The notes under the pieces: model-generated
What the model saw: only the letters and a program-made list of their open reading frames with translations
Databases searched by the model: none
Told to the model about the DNA's origin: nothing
From: Flavobacterium gillisiae
GTDB lineage: Bacteria; Bacteroidota; Bacteroidia; Flavobacteriales; Flavobacteriaceae
NCBI RefSeq assembly: GCF_900107635.1
Contig: NZ_FNRD01000012.1
Location: 1 to 64,000 of the forward strand
Length of the DNA: 64,000 bases
Reading direction: 5' to 3'
Made by a program: the position numbers and the translations under genes
In this document: piece by piece, positions 25,877 to 34,366 of the stretch
How positions within the stretch are numbered: position 1 is the first letter of the stretch
Layout: every line of letters begins with the position of its first letter

Positions 25877-27544
25877 TTAATAACCATTATTCTGAGTAAC
25901 CATTCCTATAGGTAATCCATCTATATATCTTTGTGGTATTGGAAAATATTCGTTTTTCCCTTTGATAAACACCGCATTAGTTAGATGTGTTCTTTTGGTT
26001 TTTTCAATCAAAAGATACGCATTTAAAACAGTATCTGCCTCTCCCCATCGAACTAGGTTAAAGAATCGATGCCCTTCCATTGCTGTTTCCAAACGAGTTT
26101 CTAAATGTACTGCAGTTTTAGCCATAACTTTACTTGTCCATACTGTGCTATACGGCGCTATAGTATAGTTAGCAGCATTGGCACTTCCGTCTAAAGTTTT
26201 TACAAAGGCAGTATTAGCTGCACGATTTCGAATTTGATTTACTAACGTTCTCGCTTCTTCTAATTTCCCTATTTCAACGGCTGCCTCCGCTCTCCATAAA
26301 ACGACCTCCGCATAACGGATAATGTAATAATTTAATGCATTTACGTATGGCCAAACCGTAACATAATAAGGTGACTTTGCTGAAACTATGCGCTTCTTTG
26401 GGGAAAATGAACCATAAGTAGCCAAATCTCTAGCCCAAGTATCCTGATATAAAATACCCAAATCTTTGTATGGTATTCCTGGACGACCAACGGTAATGTC
26501 CAAACGAGGATCTACATTATCACTAGCAACAACGTTTACATTATTTTCTAAGGGTAAACCTGAAGCATCTGTTTTAAAAGCGTTCACTAGATTCTGTGAA
26601 GGACGGTGAAAACCATATTGAGAATAAAATGGGCCTCCTGGAGCAGTCAATCTATCGCCGATACTCCCATTATAATTACTAGGCTGTCCATCATTTACCG
26701 AATGTTGAACTGCAAAAATAATTTCCTTATTATTATCATTCTCTGGTAAAAACACTTGTTGAAAATCCGTCAATAAACCATAATTACTACTCATTATTTC
26801 AGTAGTAGCGTCATAAGCCAGTTGCCATTTACTTTCAAATAAATAACATTTTGCCAAATAAGCTTTAGCAGCTATTTTAGTTGGTCGTCCCAGTTCACTT
26901 TGCGTCTCTGGAAGATTGGCATAAGCTTCCTGAAAATCTGTTTCAATTTTAGTCCAAATCTCATCTGAAGAAAAGGTGGTATTTGATTTTGCATAATCAG
27001 CAACGGTTGTAGCCGTTTCATCGATATAAGGAATGTGATTGTATATCTTTTTTAATTCAAAATAAAAGTGGCCTCTCAAAAAACGTAATTCAGCCATTCT
27101 CTTCACTTTTAAAGAAGCTTCAAAATCAGTCGAAGCGTTTAACAATCGCATGGCTTCATTAGAACGCTTTACACCTTCATAAAGTGCCTTCCATTTACGT
27201 TCAATATCTACAGTAGTTGCATTTTCATTGTAAATCTCCATTTGGTGAATGTTATTCTGATCACCTGTTCCGCCACCACCTTTATAACTATCATCAGACG
27301 TTATGTCTCCAAAACTAAAATTAGAGTCGGGAGAATTATAAGCATTACTAGCCCCATCTATTTGACCGTTCAGAACACTATAGGCCGATATTATAGCACG
27401 TTCTACATTTGCAGGCTTTGTCATTTCAGAAGGATCAACTTCACCGTATGTAACCTCCTCTAAAAAATCATTAGAACATGAACTCATCTGTAGGCATAAA
27501 GCCAATAGGAAAACTGTTTTTATTGTGTTTTTTATTCGCATCAT
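25877..27544 (-). CDS. SusD/RagB glycan-binding lipoprotein of the GH92 operon
   Basis: A 555-residue SusD-family lipoprotein. The signal peptide ends LCLQMSSCSND with the lipidated Cys. FLEEVTYGEVDPSEMTKPANVERAI follows, and the C-terminal block RLETAMEGHRFFNLVRWGEAD is the family hallmark. It is 8 bp downstream of susC and 30 bp upstream of the DUF218 gene, so translation is tightly linked. The ligand is unknown; mannose-containing glycans are suggested by the GH92 enzyme. Confidence 0.92.
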   Translation of the reverse strand: MMRIKNTIKTVFLLALCLQMSSCSNDFLEEVTYGEVDPSEMTKPANVERAIISAYSVLNGQIDGASNAYNSPDSNFSFGDITSDDSYKGGGGTGDQNNIHQMEIYNENATTVDIERKWKALYEGVKRSNEAMRLLNASTDFEASLKVKRMAELRFLRGHFYFELKKIYNHIPYIDETATTVADYAKSNTTFSSDEIWTKIETDFQEAYANLPETQSELGRPTKIAAKAYLAKCYLFESKWQLAYDATTEIMSSNYGLLTDFQQVFLPENDNNKEIIFAVQHSVNDGQPSNYNGSIGDRLTAPGGPFYSQYGFHRPSQNLVNAFKTDASGLPLENNVNVVASDNVDPRLDITVGRPGIPYKDLGILYQDTWARDLATYGSFSPKKRIVSAKSPYYVTVWPYVNALNYYIIRYAEVVLWRAEAAVEIGKLEEARTLVNQIRNRAANTAFVKTLDGSANAANYTIAPYSTVWTSKVMAKTAVHLETRLETAMEGHRFFNLVRWGEADTVLNAYLLIEKTKRTHLTNAVFIKGKNEYFPIPQRYIDGLPIGMVTQNNGY

Positions 27545-27552
27545 TTTTAAAT

Positions 27553-30500
27553 TTAAAAGTTTAAATTACAACCAAAAGTAAATGTTCTTGAAGGTGGATA
27601 AATCCCTCTATCAATACCTATATCAAGATTTCTATTACTTGAAGAATAACTTTGTAGACCTATTTGAGGGGTCATTCCACTATATTTTGTTATAGTAAAA
27701 ACATTACTAGCCTGCCCATATAAACGCAATTTCATTCCAGCTAAAGCTTGCGAAGGAAAAGTATAGCCTAATTGTAAATTGTTTAATTTGAAATAAGAAC
27801 CGTCTTCAACATAATAGGAAGAAGCACGAATGTTGTTGTTTCTATCGTCCAGTGACAATCTTGGAATAGTAGAATTTGGATTATCAACCGTCCAAGCATC
27901 TAATAAAGCAACATCTTTATTATAGGCTGCTTGATTGAAAAAATGGGTTTTGTACTTGGTTAGATTATAGATATCATTTCCAAAACTTCCGTTAAAAAAC
28001 ATTCCTAAATCAAACTGTTTGTATTTAAGGTTGATATTGAAACCAAGCATCAAATCAGGATGTGGAGAACCAATAAAAGTCCTGTCTTTACTATCAATTA
28101 CTCCATCACCGTTGACATCTTTAAACTTAAGGTCTCCAGCTTGTGCATTAGGTTGCAAACCATAATCTGAAACTTCTTGTTGACTTTGAAATAAACCTTC
28201 AGAAACATAGCCATAAAAAGATCCAATAGGTTCTCCAACTGCACTTCTAGATATTTCCTGATCAAAATTAACTGTATGCAAAGAAGAACTAGGAATCCCT
28301 AAATAAGCTACGCTATTTAAAGCCGTCAATTCATTTTTATAGCCCGTCAAATTCAAAGCAAGGTCATAGGAGAAATTACTTATTTTATCAGCAAAATTTA
28401 AATCTAGTTCATAACCATGATTTTTCATTTGCCCGTCATTAATCCATTGTCCATCATTAGTGCCTCCATAGGTTAGTGGAACCACATTATAAACAAGAAT
28501 ATCATTTGTTTCTTTATTGTAATATTCTGCGGTAATATTTAATTTATCATTAAAAAAACCTAGATCAACTCCAATTGTTCTCTGAGTAGTTGTTTCCCAG
28601 GATAAATCAGCATTAGAAACGCGTGTTTGTGTTAATCCTGTGGCTGTCACATTTTGACCGCCACCAATAGCATAATCAGAATAATTATTGTTATTAAAAT
28701 AGCTATCTACAGTAGAATAAGAAGGTAGCTGTTGATTTCCTGTTTGTCCCCAACTTGCACGCAGTAAAAACGAACTGAATTTATCTCCAAAATCAAAGAA
28801 ATCTTCCTTGTCAATTCTCCAGCCTCCAGAAACTGCTGGAAAAGTACCCCAATTGTTATTGGCTAATCTCGAAGTCCCATCCCTTCGAACAGTAGCACTT
28901 AATAGATATTTTTGATTAAAATTATAATTTACTCTACCAAAATAGGAGTTCAAAGCCCATTCGTTTGCAGTCCCAGTGTTTAATTGGTTTTCAGTACCAT
29001 AACTTAAATATCTGAAATTTGGATCTTCATAAAGGAAGTTTTGACGAGAAGCTCCAAATCCTTCGTAATAATATTTAATAGCTTCATGTCCCAAAAGAAA
29101 GTCTAGATTATGACTACCAATCTGTTTCTTATAATTTAAGGTATTTGAAATTGTTAATTGATAATTAAAACTATTGTTAGTGGTTAATGAGTTTTTCACA
29201 TTTTGCGAAAGAATTTCATTGTAAACAGGTGAAAAACCTCTGTAATTATAATTCTCAAAATCCAATCCTAAAGAGGTTTTAACAGTGATATCACTGATCT
29301 TAGCACTAATAAATACATTCCCTAAGGCTTGAATTCGTTTTTGCTTATTGTCTTTGGCACGAGTTAAATTCCCAAGAGGATTTGCAATATCATTGATTGG
29401 ATTTCCAGCAAAATCTCCATTATTATCATAAACGGGAATAATAGAAGGGAATTGCAATGCATCATAAACGATACTTCCCAAAGCACTATTCGTTCCTGTT
29501 GCTACTTGCTCAGTATACGAAGACGTAAAGTTTTCACCAATAGTCAAAAAGTCTTTAATGGTATAACTGGAATTAAATCGAGCAGAAAAACGTTCAAATC
29601 CGGTATGCTTTATAGTTCCTTCCTGATTAAAATAACCAAGAGAGAAAGCGTGTTGGCCTTTTTCATCCCCTTTTGACAGCGATAAATTATATGAATGAAC
29701 AGCGGCAGGCTGCATAATTTCATTAATCCATTTTACATCATCACTGGGAATGGTTTTACTAGAATTAAGATACTCAGGAATTGTAGGTGAATTAAGATTG
29801 CTTCCGTAGATCCCACTTGCTGGTACTTTTCCATCATTCTTTGTGGCTTGCCAAAGTAGATCACCATATTGTTGTGCATTCAGCAGATTAGGCAAATTAA
29901 AGGCCGATTGAACACCAGAATACCCATCAAATTGTATTTCGGTTTTACCATTTTTTCCCCCTTTTTTTATTGTTATAACGACAACTCCGTTAGCAGCACG
30001 AGAACCATAAATAGAAGAAGATGCAGCATCCTTTAATACTTGAAGAGTTTCAATGTCTGCTGAATTAATACCATTTAATCCATTTGAAGCTGGAACCCCA
30101 TCTATAATTACTAATGGATCATTATTGTTAATGGTACTAAAGCCTCGTACACGAATAGAAGAACCTCCTCCTGGGCTGTTATCACTCATGATTTGAACAC
30201 CAGGTAAGCGACCTTCAAGCATTTCAACTACATTAGCCTTTGGTTGAGATTTAATATCTTTCATTTTTACAGTAGAAATAGAAGCAGTAACATTTCTTCT
30301 TTGTTCTGTACCATATCCCACAACTACAACCTCGTCTAACTGAGAAGTTGATTCAGAAAGAATTACTTTAATTTCTGTCTTATTCTCAATATTGATTATT
30401 TTAGTTTCAAATCCCATATAACTAATGGATAAACTGCTCGTGCTTTCAGGGACATTAATCGTAAATTTCCCGTCAAAATCAGTAGTGGTTGCTATTGCAG

Positions 30501-30945
30501 TTCCTACTGCAAAAACAGATGCTCCAGGAATAGGCAAATTAGAACTATCTAAAACTACTCCAATAATTTTTCTGTTTTCTTGAGTCTTATTTTGATTTGA
30601 ATTACCAAGTTCTTTTACTAAAATCCCGTTTTTAGTTATCTTAAAATCAAGACTCACCTTCGTTTTTAAAACATCTAATACTTGATTTAAATCCTGATTA
30701 CTCGTCGTAATAGAAATTTTTTCTTGAAGAAATTTCTGGTCTGACATATAAATGAACTTTTTGTCAATTTGCTGCTCTATTAGAGAAAAGATTTGTTTTA
30801 TGGAAACATCTTTTAGATTCAAATTAATTTTCTCGTTTGCAGCTATATTTTCTACGGCTTCATTCATTATTGGAGTATTAGAATAAATAGTCCCAATACC
30901 CAACTGAAGACATAATGATAAGGTTAGAATAATTTTTTGTTTCAT
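27553..30945 (-). CDS. SusC/RagA TonB-dependent transporter with STN signalling domain
   Basis: An 1130-residue SusC protein. After the signal peptide comes an STN domain (about residues 38-112: INLNLKDVSIKQIFSLIEQQ, ISITTSNQDLNQVLDVL). Next are a carboxypeptidase-like domain (IGVVLDSSNLPIPGASVFAVG), then the TonB box and plug (EVVVVGYGTEQRRNVTAS, SIYGSRAANGVVVITIKKG), then the barrel. The STN domain normally contacts the FecR anti-sigma factor when ligand is bound. This fits the fecR and sigma genes directly upstream. It differs in this respect from the sialic acid SusC at 2347. Confidence 0.94.
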   Translation of the reverse strand: MKQKIILTLSLCLQLGIGTIYSNTPIMNEAVENIAANEKINLNLKDVSIKQIFSLIEQQIDKKFIYMSDQKFLQEKISITTSNQDLNQVLDVLKTKVSLDFKITKNGILVKELGNSNQNKTQENRKIIGVVLDSSNLPIPGASVFAVGTAIATTTDFDGKFTINVPESTSSLSISYMGFETKIINIENKTEIKVILSESTSQLDEVVVVGYGTEQRRNVTASISTVKMKDIKSQPKANVVEMLEGRLPGVQIMSDNSPGGGSSIRVRGFSTINNNDPLVIIDGVPASNGLNGINSADIETLQVLKDAASSSIYGSRAANGVVVITIKKGGKNGKTEIQFDGYSGVQSAFNLPNLLNAQQYGDLLWQATKNDGKVPASGIYGSNLNSPTIPEYLNSSKTIPSDDVKWINEIMQPAAVHSYNLSLSKGDEKGQHAFSLGYFNQEGTIKHTGFERFSARFNSSYTIKDFLTIGENFTSSYTEQVATGTNSALGSIVYDALQFPSIIPVYDNNGDFAGNPINDIANPLGNLTRAKDNKQKRIQALGNVFISAKISDITVKTSLGLDFENYNYRGFSPVYNEILSQNVKNSLTTNNSFNYQLTISNTLNYKKQIGSHNLDFLLGHEAIKYYYEGFGASRQNFLYEDPNFRYLSYGTENQLNTGTANEWALNSYFGRVNYNFNQKYLLSATVRRDGTSRLANNNWGTFPAVSGGWRIDKEDFFDFGDKFSSFLLRASWGQTGNQQLPSYSTVDSYFNNNNYSDYAIGGGQNVTATGLTQTRVSNADLSWETTTQRTIGVDLGFFNDKLNITAEYYNKETNDILVYNVVPLTYGGTNDGQWINDGQMKNHGYELDLNFADKISNFSYDLALNLTGYKNELTALNSVAYLGIPSSSLHTVNFDQEISRSAVGEPIGSFYGYVSEGLFQSQQEVSDYGLQPNAQAGDLKFKDVNGDGVIDSKDRTFIGSPHPDLMLGFNINLKYKQFDLGMFFNGSFGNDIYNLTKYKTHFFNQAAYNKDVALLDAWTVDNPNSTIPRLSLDDRNNNIRASSYYVEDGSYFKLNNLQLGYTFPSQALAGMKLRLYGQASNVFTITKYSGMTPQIGLQSYSSSNRNLDIGIDRGIYPPSRTFTFGCNLNF

Positions 30946-31030
30946 TTTATCTGTGATTACTTAATGTTGTTTTTAACAAACTAGAACTGATTTTAAAAAA
31001 GTTAGTTTTTCTACTAATTATTAAATAGAG

Positions 31031-31630
31031 TTAAATAACTCTATCTTTTTTATGAGATTCCAAAGCCTTACTAATATATTTGAGTGCAATAGCTATATGA
31101 TTTTCAACCGTTTTAGGGGTGACGTTTAGAATCACGGAAATTTCTTTATATTTTAATCCGTCTATTCTACTGAGTTCAAAAGCTTGCCGTGACTTTTTAG
31201 GAATAACATCTAATATTTCACGTATCAAATTGGTATTAATTTCCTTCTCTTCATTTTCAATAATCTCCTGCTCTCTACTGGGAGAAAACATTGTATTATT
31301 AGTTTTACTTTCATCGATTTGTTGATGAAACTGCTCTGATTTCCGTACTGTTTTTAAACTGTTTTTTACTACTACATAGATATAGGATTTAGGATTTTTA
31401 ATTTTATCAAGAATATTTCTACTGTTCCACAACTGAATAAAAATATCAGCTACTTTTTCTTCTACAAGACAAGAATTCGATTCATAACTCAATCCAAAAC
31501 GACACAAAGGAGTGTAATACCTATTAAAGAAAAGTTCCATTGCCTCGTATTGACCATTTCGAATTTGCTGAAATAAATAATCGTCTGAAAAGCAATCACT
31601 ATTGCCCATTTTTATTTGGTTAATGTTCAT
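31031..31630 (-). CDS. ECF RNA polymerase sigma factor
   Basis: A 199-residue sigma-70-family ECF factor. Region 2 includes YEAMELFFNRYYTPLCRFGLSY and VADIFIQLWNSR. Region 4 includes DVIPKKSRQAFELSRIDGLKYKEISVILNVTPKTVENHIAIALKYI with a clear helix-turn-helix. It should transcribe the downstream susC operon when freed from FecR. Its first codons overlap the end of fecR by 11 bp, so the anti-sigma gene comes first, the reverse of the usual Bacteroidetes order. The gap to susC is 85 bp and may hold its promoter. Confidence 0.93.
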   Translation of the reverse strand: MNINQIKMGNSDCFSDDYLFQQIRNGQYEAMELFFNRYYTPLCRFGLSYESNSCLVEEKVADIFIQLWNSRNILDKIKNPKSYIYVVVKNSLKTVRKSEQFHQQIDESKTNNTMFSPSREQEIIENEEKEINTNLIREILDVIPKKSRQAFELSRIDGLKYKEISVILNVTPKTVENHIAIALKYISKALESHKKDRVI

Positions 31631-32597
31631 GATATTTTGCTATTTCGAAATTGTTTTGAATAGTTTTGGTTATACTCACATCTAAAATAAATTCTAGAGA
31701 AGTTATAAAGTCATCAATAGACTGATTCTTGAAAGCACCTTTAATATGCATATTTGCAATTACATCATCCTTAATTACAAAATTCACCCCATAGAATTGA
31801 TTAATTTTAGGAAGAGCATCTTCAATTTTCACATCGTCGAGTAGAAGGATATTATCTTTCCAAGCTAAAATTTTATTCACATTAAAATTTCTTTTAATGA
31901 CACACTTTGTCTTAGCATTCCATACCAATTCTTCATTTGGCAGTAGGTTAATTTCATCCTTACTTTCTTTCAATAGTACATTGACCTTTCCCTTTGATAA
32001 TGAAATTGTTTGGTTAATTGCACTGCCATTAACATTAAATTCTGTACCTAAAACTTTCACATCAAAATCATTAGTATGGACGGTAAAAGGGGAATTAATA
32101 TTCTTTGTAACTTTGAAGAAAGCTTCTCCTTTTAACCATATATCCCTCTGCTTTCCAAAATCGCTAGAGTATTTAACTTCACTTCCCGAGTTTAAGATAA
32201 CGGTACTGCTATCTGGTAGCGTAAAAGTGAGTCGCTCCCCTTTAGAAGCAGTTTTATGATTGTAATAATGTGAATTTGGTATTGTAACAAAATAAAAAAA
32301 TGTGCAAAAGACAAAAAGTAAAGCAGTAGAAAGAAGTACCTTATAATTTAATGACCCCTTTACCGATTTTTCCTTTACTGGTTTGTTATGTTTTTTAATA
32401 ATTTGTCCAAAAGAAGTAGTTGTTTTGGTTAATTTACTATTGGGATAATTAATCCAGACTGTTTTAAAATTTTCAAAAACAGCAAATAGATCATCATCCA
32501 AAGACAATTCGATTTCAAATACAGATCGCTCTGCTTTTGACATTTCATTGGCAAGATACCTCACACATTTTTTTTCCTTCTGATTAACATTCAACAT
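31620..32597 (-). CDS. FecR-family anti-sigma factor
   Basis: A 325-residue inner-membrane anti-sigma regulator. The N-terminal cytoplasmic part (VRYLANEMSKAERSVFEIEL) is followed by one membrane segment (about residues 85-106, VLLSTALLFVFCTFFYFVTI). The periplasmic FecR domain follows (GERLTFTLPDSSTVILNSGS, FKVTKNINSPFTVHTNDFDVKVLGTEFNV) and a C-terminal STN-contacting region. It probably holds the ECF sigma factor until the STN domain of the SusC protein signals ligand binding. It is the first gene of the operon and overlaps the sigma gene by 11 bp. Confidence 0.92.
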   Translation of the reverse strand: MLNVNQKEKKCVRYLANEMSKAERSVFEIELSLDDDLFAVFENFKTVWINYPNSKLTKTTTSFGQIIKKHNKPVKEKSVKGSLNYKVLLSTALLFVFCTFFYFVTIPNSHYYNHKTASKGERLTFTLPDSSTVILNSGSEVKYSSDFGKQRDIWLKGEAFFKVTKNINSPFTVHTNDFDVKVLGTEFNVNGSAINQTISLSKGKVNVLLKESKDEINLLPNEELVWNAKTKCVIKRNFNVNKILAWKDNILLLDDVKIEDALPKINQFYGVNFVIKDDVIANMHIKGAFKNQSIDDFITSLEFILDVSITKTIQNNFEIAKYHEH

Positions 32598-32881
32598 AAA
32601 TATTTTCCTTTACTTATAGGAGTCCAAATAAAAGAAATACCCCTAGTTTTCAATACCATCAAATCGACACCATATTGTTAATGAATCGTTAATAGCCTAT
32701 TTATAGTGGAAGTAAGTCCTTGCTTAGAAAATTATATTTTGATAAAACTATTAAATCTAAAAAGTGACTAAGAGCTTAAACCGTGATCCGTTAGAAATAC
32801 AAACGGCTATCGACAAAGAATCGATTGTTGTAAACCATCAGGCGGGAACGGAACAAGCTCGAGAATGGGTTTGCAAGCATA
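32598..32881. other. Non-coding region upstream of the FecR gene
   Basis: No convincing gene. A short open stretch after a stop at about 32842 runs in frame into repeat T4 (RRERNKLENGFAS, then IEELCRYTS). It is probably more of the same decayed tail gene. The promoter for the fecR operon should lie in its left part, but I could not place it. Confidence 0.4.
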
Positions 32882-32980
32882 GAGGAGCTTTGCCGGTACA
32901 CAAGTCTAAAAATTGAACAGGTTACACCTTTGATTATTGGCTAATAACTTTATTTAACCTCATCAAATTTTGAACTTTAT
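32882..32980 (+). repeat. Direct repeat T4 plus shared 3' flank, right border of the GH92 cassette
   Basis: Encodes EELCRYTS, then LKIEQVTPLIIG and a TAA stop at 32942-32944. The core 32906-32940 is identical over 35 bp to T3 (22287-22321). Upstream coding sequence is similar to T3 but diverged. Positions 32945-32980 match 20854-20889 after T2. About 200 bp further on lies the second tRNA-Ser fragment, as after T2. T2 and T4 thus mark two equivalent right-hand borders. Confidence 0.75.
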
Positions 32981-33174
32981 CAGTTCACAACTCATTCAAC
33001 AACCAGTTCAAATTTTGACATTAAAGCTTTAATTATCATATAATTATTCGTATATTTAAGAGCTTTGAATTTATGATTTTTTGTATCAAATAAAGAGGTT
33101 TCGGTTGAGGTGTCACTTAAAGATTTTGGCTTCGCGAAGCCTTACTTTGCGGCACTTCACGAAGAAAAAAACAA

Positions 33175-33189
33175 GTCCCTCTTTCTCCG
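33175..33189 (+). tRNA. 3'-end fragment of a tRNA-Ser gene (attachment-site remnant, B)
   Basis: CCCTC-TTTCTCC-G at 33177-33189 fits the T-stem 3' side, acceptor strand and discriminator of a tRNA-Ser, without encoded CCA. Sequence before it is not a tRNA. A hairpin terminator follows at 33198. The arrangement mirrors the fragment at 21109-21125. Confidence 0.5.
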
Positions 33190-33197
33190 CTAAAGAC

Positions 33198-33225
33198 GAA
33201 ACCCTCAGTATTCACTGGGGGTTTC
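33198..33225 (+). terminator. Hairpin after the second tRNA-Ser fragment
   Basis: GAAACCC (33198-33204) pairs with GGGTTTC (33219-33225), with additional pairing inside (CAGT with ACTG). This is typical of tRNA gene ends in this group. Confidence 0.7.
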
Positions 33226-33280
33226 TGCATTTTATATCGGATTCACTTTTTCCGCAACATAGAGTTTCAAAAGAAAGTAT

Positions 33281-33330
33281 AACATAAAAAAAGCCTTTAA
33301 ATACTGGTATTTAAAGGCTTTTTTTATGTT
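33281..33330. terminator. Perfect 24-bp inverted repeat, bidirectional terminator
   Basis: Positions 33281-33304 are exactly complementary to 33307-33330 around a 2-bp centre. The core is GCCTTTAAATAC with its complement, flanked by seven A and seven T. It is an ideal terminator in both directions, though the very short loop would also allow a cruciform or a protein-binding site. Confidence 0.85.
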
Positions 33331-33368
33331 ATATAAATTTTCAAGATACAAATATACTATCAAAGCAA

Positions 33369-33392
33369 AGTGACCATATTAGTGACCATATT
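33369..33392. repeat. Tandem 12-bp repeat, two units
   Basis: AGTGACCATATT occurs twice without a gap (33369-33380, 33381-33392). It lies in otherwise gene-free DNA next to the tRNA-Ser fragment. It may be a recombinase accessory site or chance; no more can be said. Confidence 0.5.
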
Positions 33393-33629
33393 ATATCTTT
33401 GTTTTTTAGAAAAATAGCACTTCTAAATTAGAAAAAATCCTCGTGGATATTCTATACTCACAAAACAATTAAATCAATTTGATTATTAATTTAAAACTCA
33501 AATTATGTAAAATTTCTTTTTCATCTCACATCAGAAAAAGAGAACAAATTTCAGCATACCGCCTATCGAATGATTCTCATCAACTTCATCACTGATCATT
33601 ACTATTATTAATCTTTAATTATAGAAATC

Positions 33630-34100
33630 ATGGAAAATCATGCTAAAAATCCAAATTGGGGTACTGTTTCAGAAATCCAACTGCATTACAAATCAAAAGT
33701 AAAAGCAGCAGAACGTCCTCTAATCACATCCTCTAAATCTGCCTACCAAATTGCTTTACAGATTTCGAATCCCAATACAATTGAATTCTTTGAGGAATTT
33801 AAAATCTTACTATTAAACAACAGTAACAAAGTACTAGGCCCCTATGAAATATCATCTGGAGGTATCACGGGAACCGTAGTAGATATAAGATTGATATTTG
33901 CTGCAGTTCTAAAAGCAAATGCTACTGAGATCATTATGATTCACAACCATCTCTCAGGTAAACTAATCGCCTCTGAAGCGGACAAACAAATTACTGCTAA
34001 GGTTAAAGCAGCCAGTAAAATTCTTAATATTCAATTATTAAATCATTTAATTATTACTCCAGAGAACTATTATTCATTTACTGATGAAGGGGCTTTATAG
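33630..34100 (+). CDS. JAB-domain RadC-like protein
   Basis: A 156-residue protein of the RadC-like JAB family. The metal motif is HNHLSGKLIASEAD with His105, His107 and Asp118, and the domain core LLLNNSNKVLGPYEISSGGITGTVVD precedes it. Family members usually read HNHPSG, so Pro is replaced by Leu, but the ligands are kept. It lacks the N-terminal helix-hairpin-helix of chromosomal RadC. Short forms like this are carried by integrative elements and plasmids in Bacteroidetes. It stands alone between the tRNA-Ser fragment and a terminator, in line with a mobile-element leftover. Confidence 0.85.
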   Translation: MENHAKNPNWGTVSEIQLHYKSKVKAAERPLITSSKSAYQIALQISNPNTIEFFEEFKILLLNNSNKVLGPYEISSGGITGTVVDIRLIFAAVLKANATEIIMIHNHLSGKLIASEADKQITAKVKAASKILNIQLLNHLIITPENYYSFTDEGAL

Positions 34101-34239
34101 CCCCTTCAATTATAACATACGTATCAGATTGTGGTAAGCGTTCCTATTTTAAAGATCTATAATTTCTACAAATAATCCCATTTATATGTGGACTAGACAC
34201 CTTAACGGTTCTATAATCTATCTAAAGTAATAGTAAAAA

Positions 34240-34271
34240 GAAACCTCGAAAGTGCACACTTCCGAGGTTTC
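34240..34271. terminator. Bidirectional hairpin between the JAB gene and nagB copy 2
   Basis: GAAACCTCG (34240-34248) pairs with CGAGGTTTC (34263-34271), with further internal pairing of AAGTG and CACTT. It serves the convergent JAB gene and the nagB operon. Confidence 0.8.
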
Positions 34272-34366
34272 AACCAAATAAAAAACCAAATTATTCTTTC
34301 TACTTCTTTTTTAAACACAAGAACAAATTAATTTTAATAACCCTAAATATTGTCTTAAATTAGATA

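Noticed and set aside
32761..32920. Open frame containing NHQAGTEQAREWVCKHRGALP before repeat T4
   Set aside because: It runs in another frame than the tail shared with T1 and T3, and shows no known family; kept only as possible decayed sequence.
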